From Lachnospiraceae bacterium (GTDB lineage: Bacteria > Bacillota > Clostridia > Lachnospirales > Lachnospiraceae), in contig JALFLM010000143.1 in assembly GCA_022774705.1 (NCBI GenBank), positions 1-36,629 on the forward strand: a stretch of DNA of 36,629 bases, in the 5' to 3' direction. The position numbers were made by a program, and so were the translations under genes. Of the stretch, positions 33,022 to 36,629 are shown piece by piece; position 1 is the stretch's first letter; each line of letters starts with the position of its first letter. The notes beneath the pieces are model-generated. The model had not been told where the DNA came from. It saw nothing but the letters and a program-made list of their open reading frames with translations, and made no database searches.

Positions 33022-33056
33022 AATAAACAGGGCAGCCAATGGCTGCCCTGTTTATT
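33022..33056. terminator. Strong bidirectional terminator
   Basis: A perfect 16-bp stem (33022-33037 with 33041-33056) has a 3-base AAT loop and A/T flanks that act as T-runs on either strand. It lies 216 bases after the HAD gene. It could end dinB-HAD or the degenerate minus-strand gene next to it. The AT-rich stretch 32807-33021 holds no gene I can support. Confidence 0.85.
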
Positions 33057-33190
33057 TGAGTCGGCTCCGGTTTTCCGGTATACGGCATAACCGCCTGCAT
33101 CGGTTACCGGTGCCCACCGGATCTGTGCCGTGTTCGCTCTCTTTTCTGCGGTTTGATTTGACAAGGACAGGGCGTACAGGTAAAATAAGA
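33057..33190 (-). pseudogene. Remnant of a fibronectin-III-like surface protein
   Basis: On the minus strand the frame reads RANTAQIRWAPVTDAGGY, then AVYRKTGADS. It has the W-x5-A-x-GY-x-VYR pattern typical of fibronectin type III modules in clostridial surface proteins. Only about 40 residues survive, with no signal peptide or start site, and the frame then runs into the terminator hairpin. It is probably the leftover of a deleted gene. Confidence 0.5.
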
Positions 33191-33254
33191 GCAGATAATA
33201 AAAGTCCGGCAAGAATAATGGTCATGCCGGCAGAGAGCGCAAGGAGGGATTGTT

Positions 33255-33872
33255 TTGGGTCTGATCAGGAAAATCACACAGGAAACCAGTCATAGATTTT
33301 TGAATTTTTTTGTTATGGATGTGACACATAAAAACGGTCATGAGTCTCAGTATTTTATGGCTTCCCGGGCAAAGGGAACGGACAGCCTGAAGGCAGTTAC
33401 TCACGAAAATCATCCGGACGGGGTGATTATTTACAGTGTTTACGGGCCGAAGAGGGATAAAGTGGTGCTGATTCGCCAGTATCGCTATCCGCTGAATGAT
33501 TACGTATATGAATTTCCTGCCGGTCTTGTGGAACCCGGAGAAGATTTTAATGAGGCGGCTGTGCGTGAGATGAAAGAGGAGACCGGCCTGGATCTGAGTC
33601 CCGTAAAAGTATCAAAGATGTACAGTGAGCCCCGGTTTACAACGGTTGGAATGACCGATGAATCCTGTGCTACGGTTTACGGATACGTTGATGGTGAATG
33701 CAGTCTGAAGGGACTGGAGGAGTCGGAGGAGCTGGAAATCATACTGGCGGATAAGGAGGAGGTACGCCGGATCCTGAAGGAAGAGAAGGTTGCTATCATG
33801 TGTGCCTATATGATGATGCATTTCCTCCATTCAAAGGATGGTGAGCCGTTTGCATTTCTGGAGGAAGAGTAA
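33255..33872 (+). CDS. Nudix hydrolase (ADP-ribose pyrophosphatase-like)
   Basis: It hydrolyses a nucleoside-diphosphate-linked compound. The Nudix box GLVEPGEDFNEAAVREMKEETGL (90-112) is intact: G-x5-E-x7-RE-x2-EE-x-G. The preceding VVLIRQYRYPLNDYVYEFPAG and the following SEPRFTTVGMTDES fit the ADP-ribose/NDP-sugar group. 205 residues. The start is TTG with AGGAGGG 6 bases upstream, the best-supported start. No operon partner. Confidence 0.9.
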   Translation: MGLIRKITQETSHRFLNFFVMDVTHKNGHESQYFMASRAKGTDSLKAVTHENHPDGVIIYSVYGPKRDKVVLIRQYRYPLNDYVYEFPAGLVEPGEDFNEAAVREMKEETGLDLSPVKVSKMYSEPRFTTVGMTDESCATVYGYVDGECSLKGLEESEELEIILADKEEVRRILKEEKVAIMCAYMMMHFLHSKDGEPFAFLEEE

Positions 33873-34006
33873 CTGCGGGGATGATGCCGATATGAACAGA
33901 TGCGGGTATGTAAAGAGAGTGTATAAAGAGTGTAAATAAAATATAAATAAAATGTTTCGGATATTACCTGTATTTATAGAATGTGTAAAAAATACAGCAG
34001 CGGGCG

Positions 34007-34027
34007 GACATTGGATTGTCCGTCATT
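34007..34027 (+). terminator. Hairpin between the Nudix gene and glf
   Basis: CGGACA pairs with TGTCCG around TTGGAT, followed by TCATTTCTT. It may end the Nudix transcript. It overlaps the -35 box of the glf promoter. Confidence 0.4.
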
Positions 34028-34044
34028 TCTTAATATGGTATACT
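34016..34044 (+). promoter_or_regulatory. glf: Promoter of glf
   Basis: TTGTCC (34016-34021) and TATACT (34039-34044) are 17 bases apart, about 70 bases before the glf start. Confidence 0.65.
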
Positions 34045-34114
34045 GATTCGGACCTGCGTATGAACTGCAGAAAACGCCATGAAAGACAATGAATCATATT
34101 GGAAAGGAATTATC

Positions 34115-35218
34115 ATGAAATACGATTATCTGATTGTGGGATCCGGTCTGTTCGGTTCCGTATTTGCATATGAGGCAAATAAAAGAGGGAAAAAATGTCT
34201 GGTGATTGACAGGAGAAGTCATATCGGCGGCAATATCTACACGGAGAAAATCGAAGATATCAACGTTCACAAATACGGTGCTCATATTTTCCATACCAGC
34301 GATAAAACGGTGTGGGAGTATATGAACCGGTTTGCGGAGTTTAACAATTATATCAATTCTCCGGTGGCGGTGTATAAAGATGAGCTGTACAACCTGCCTT
34401 TTAACATGAATACATTCAGCAAAATGTGGGGTATCCGTACACCTGCTCAGGCGAAGGAGATTATCGAAAAACAGATTGCCGATCTGCATATTACCGAGCC
34501 GAAGAATCTGGAGGAGCAGGCACTGTCGCTGGCCGGCCGTGATGTATACGAAAAGCTGGTCAAGGGCTATACGGAGAAACAGTGGGGACGCAGCTGCACC
34601 GAGCTTCCGGCATTTATCATCAAGCGTCTGCCGCTGCGATTTACGTATGATAATAACTATTTCAATGACCGGTATCAGGGAATTCCCATAGGAGGTTATA
34701 CGGCTATTATCGAGAAAATGCTGGAGGGAATCGAAGTCAGGACAGATACGGATTATTTTGAATTCCGCAAAGCCAATCCTGATGCTGCTGAAAAAACGGT
34801 ATTTACCGGCATGATCGATGAATATTTTGATTACTGCTACGGTCCTCTGCAGTATCGTTCTGTCCGCTTTGAGACGGAAGTGCTGGACTGCGATAATTAT
34901 CAGGGCAACGCAGTGGTTAATTATACGGAAAGGGAGGTACCCTATACCCGCATTATTGAACATAAGCATTTTGAATTCGGAAAACAGCCGAAGACGGTGA
35001 TTTCAAGAGAATACTCTTCTGAATGGAAACAGGGCATGGAGCCTTATTATCCCGTTAATAACGATGAAAATAATGCACTGTATGAAAAATACCGCCGGCT
35101 GGCTGAGCAGGAAGGCAATGTGATCTTCGGCGGCAGGCTGGGCCATTACAAATATTACGATATGGATAAGGTTGTGGCAGCGGCTCTGGAGTGTGTGAGG
35201 GAAGAATTCGGAGAATAA
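34115..35218 (+). CDS. glf: UDP-galactopyranose mutase
   Basis: A flavoenzyme converting UDP-galactopyranose to UDP-galactofuranose for surface glycans. The FAD-binding start YDYLIVGSGLFGSV, then DRRSHIGGNIYTE, HKYGAHIFHTSD and the conserved KGYTEKQWGRS are all present. The C-terminal part has FGGRLGHYKYYDMD. 367 residues from 34115, the usual length; GGAAAGG lies 7 bases before this ATG, while the in-frame ATG at 34079 has none. No other galactofuran gene is adjacent. Confidence 0.96.
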   Translation: MKYDYLIVGSGLFGSVFAYEANKRGKKCLVIDRRSHIGGNIYTEKIEDINVHKYGAHIFHTSDKTVWEYMNRFAEFNNYINSPVAVYKDELYNLPFNMNTFSKMWGIRTPAQAKEIIEKQIADLHITEPKNLEEQALSLAGRDVYEKLVKGYTEKQWGRSCTELPAFIIKRLPLRFTYDNNYFNDRYQGIPIGGYTAIIEKMLEGIEVRTDTDYFEFRKANPDAAEKTVFTGMIDEYFDYCYGPLQYRSVRFETEVLDCDNYQGNAVVNYTEREVPYTRIIEHKHFEFGKQPKTVISREYSSEWKQGMEPYYPVNNDENNALYEKYRRLAEQEGNVIFGGRLGHYKYYDMDKVVAAALECVREEFGE

Positions 35219-35219
35219 T

Positions 35220-36629
35220 ATGCTGTATCAGATTCAGAATGGAACCGTTTCGGCGGGAGGAGAGACCGTTCTTGCGCATTTTGATTTTGAAATCCGGGGC
35301 AGGGAAAAAATCGCCGTTGTGGGCAGAAACGGAGCGGGGAAAACCACGCTTCTGCGCCTTATTACAGGTGAGCTGGATCTGGACCGGGATGACAGGCGCC
35401 CTCAGCCCGGAATCCGTACTTCACGGAGTGTAACAATGGGACTTTTGTCCCAGCAGGTATTTTCCGGAGAGGGGGATGATGAAAGGACCGTGGAAGAGGA
35501 GCTTCTGCGGGCCTGTCCCTGCAGGGATACCTGGGACAGGGAACGGTTTCTGTACGAACAGGAGTATGACCGGCTCTTTACGGGATTCGGGTTTCAGAAG
35601 CAGGATAAGAAGAAAAAACTGTCGGAATTTTCCGGCGGACAGAGGACACGGATTGCTCTTATCCGTCTGATGCTGGAAAAGCCGGATATTCTTCTGCTGG
35701 ATGAACCGACCAACCATCTGGATCAGGAGATGACGGAATGGCTGGAGCAGTGGATCGGTTCCTACGAAAAGGCGGTGGTGATGGTTTCTCACGACCGCTT
35801 TTTTCTCGATCAGACTGCGGAGGTTGTTTACGAAATCACAGGGAAAAAACTGGTTCGTTATGCGGGGAATTATTCCCGGTTTGTGGAACAGAAGCAGAAA
35901 AATCAGCAGCTGCTTCGAAAAGAATGGGAGCGGCAGCAGGCGGAGGCTGAACGGCTCAATGAGCTGATCAGAAAATTCCGCAGCAAGCCGAGAAAAGCGG
36001 CATTTGCCCGATCGAGGCAGAAGCTGCTGGAGCGCATGGACCGGATGGAGAAGCCTTCCGATGAGGCAATCAGGCCTTTCATGCAGGAGATTGTCCCGGA
36101 GGTAGCCAGCGCAAAATATGTACTGGAAGCGGAGCATCTGCAGATTGGATACGATCATGCGCTGCTGGAGCTGGGGATTCGTATCCGCCGGGGGCAGAAG
36201 ATCGGAGTGATCGGCCCCAACGGTATCGGCAAAAGTACGTTCCTCAAAACAGCGGCAGGTATCCTGCCTCCGGTGAAAGGGAAATGTACGCAGGGACTTC
36301 GGGTGACCATGGAATATTTTGATCAGCAGACGGCATCGATTCAGGCGGACTGCAGCGTGAAGGAGCATTTTCACAGGATGTATCCGTCCATGACGGACAA
36401 AGAGGTACGGTCTGTGCTGGGGCGTTGGCTGTTTGGCGGGAAGGAAGCTGCAAAACAGGTTAATGATCTTTCTGGCGGCGAAAAGTCAAGACTGATGTTT
36501 GCGGAAATCTTTCAGAGCTGTCCCAATTTCATGATTCTGGATGAGCCTACCAATCACATGGATATTCAGGCCAGGGAAATGCTGGAATCGGCATTTCGTG
36601 CTTATCAGGGGACACTTCTTTTCGTGTCT
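35220..36629 (+). CDS. ABC-F family ATP-binding cassette protein, cut by the window end
   Basis: The frame is open from ATG 35220 to the last base (470 codons), with no stop, so the C-terminus lies outside the window. The first half has Walker A (GRNGAGKTT), FSGGQRTRI and LLLDEPTNHLD. The linker is basic and coiled (about 220-290). The second half has GPNGIGKST, LSGGEKSRL and FMILDEPTNHMD. It differs clearly from the other ABC-F protein at 24543. The start lies one base after the glf stop, so translation is probably coupled to glf. A ribosome-associated role is inferred from the family. Confidence 0.9.
   Translation, partial: MLYQIQNGTVSAGGETVLAHFDFEIRGREKIAVVGRNGAGKTTLLRLITGELDLDRDDRRPQPGIRTSRSVTMGLLSQQVFSGEGDDERTVEEELLRACPCRDTWDRERFLYEQEYDRLFTGFGFQKQDKKKKLSEFSGGQRTRIALIRLMLEKPDILLLDEPTNHLDQEMTEWLEQWIGSYEKAVVMVSHDRFFLDQTAEVVYEITGKKLVRYAGNYSRFVEQKQKNQQLLRKEWERQQAEAERLNELIRKFRSKPRKAAFARSRQKLLERMDRMEKPSDEAIRPFMQEIVPEVASAKYVLEAEHLQIGYDHALLELGIRIRRGQKIGVIGPNGIGKSTFLKTAAGILPPVKGKCTQGLRVTMEYFDQQTASIQADCSVKEHFHRMYPSMTDKEVRSVLGRWLFGGKEAAKQVNDLSGGEKSRLMFAEIFQSCPNFMILDEPTNHMDIQAREMLESAFRAYQGTLLFVS

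Overview
The window looks like chromosomal DNA of a Gram-positive anaerobe of the class Clostridia, most likely the family Lachnospiraceae. This rests on the set of lineage-typical proteins (DUF3881, DUF6128, DUF5711, DUF6472 and DUF3783 types, and a YyaC-type spore protease), on strong AGGAGG ribosome binding sites with several TTG/GTG starts, and on a T-box in front of serS. No phage, transposase, CRISPR array, rRNA or tRNA gene was recognised.

Left end (1-7011): a flavin-based electron-transfer cluster. A promoter with a start-site palindrome leads into a secreted FMN-binding/Tp47-like surface protein. Next come an ApbE flavin transferase lipoprotein, a membrane-anchored protein with four FMN-binding domains, a short FMN-binding membrane protein and a NapH-like polyferredoxin. 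The set fits membrane-to-surface electron export through covalently bound FMN. The cluster carries two lesions: a -1 frame break at a T6 run in the four-domain protein, and an in-frame TAG plus loss of the flavinylation motif between the last two pieces.

Middle (7027-22297): DUF3881, a TIGR01212 radical SAM protein, a DUF885 lipoprotein and an ECF sigma factor; then the housekeeping run metG-tatD-rsmA; then DUF6128, whose ribosome binding site lies inside the rsmA terminator. Next is a gene-free stretch (17117-17619) holding two inverted ~220 bp copies of a hairpin-rich element with short terminal inverted repeats. Their stems differ by compensatory base changes, and this is the most unusual feature of the window. 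After it come yyaC, a LysM membrane protein, a DUF5711 protein and a DUF3783 protein.

Right part (22298-36629): a probable small RNA gene on the minus strand, T-box-controlled serS, an ABC-F ATPase, an iron-sulfur aldo/keto reductase, DUF6472, a GNAT acetyltransferase, an OGG1-type DNA glycosylase behind a short attenuator-like leader, a PTS_EIIC_2 membrane protein behind three 12-bp direct repeats, dinB overlapping a HAD phosphatase, a remnant of a fibronectin-III-like gene, a Nudix hydrolase, glf, and a second ABC-F ATPase cut off by the window end.
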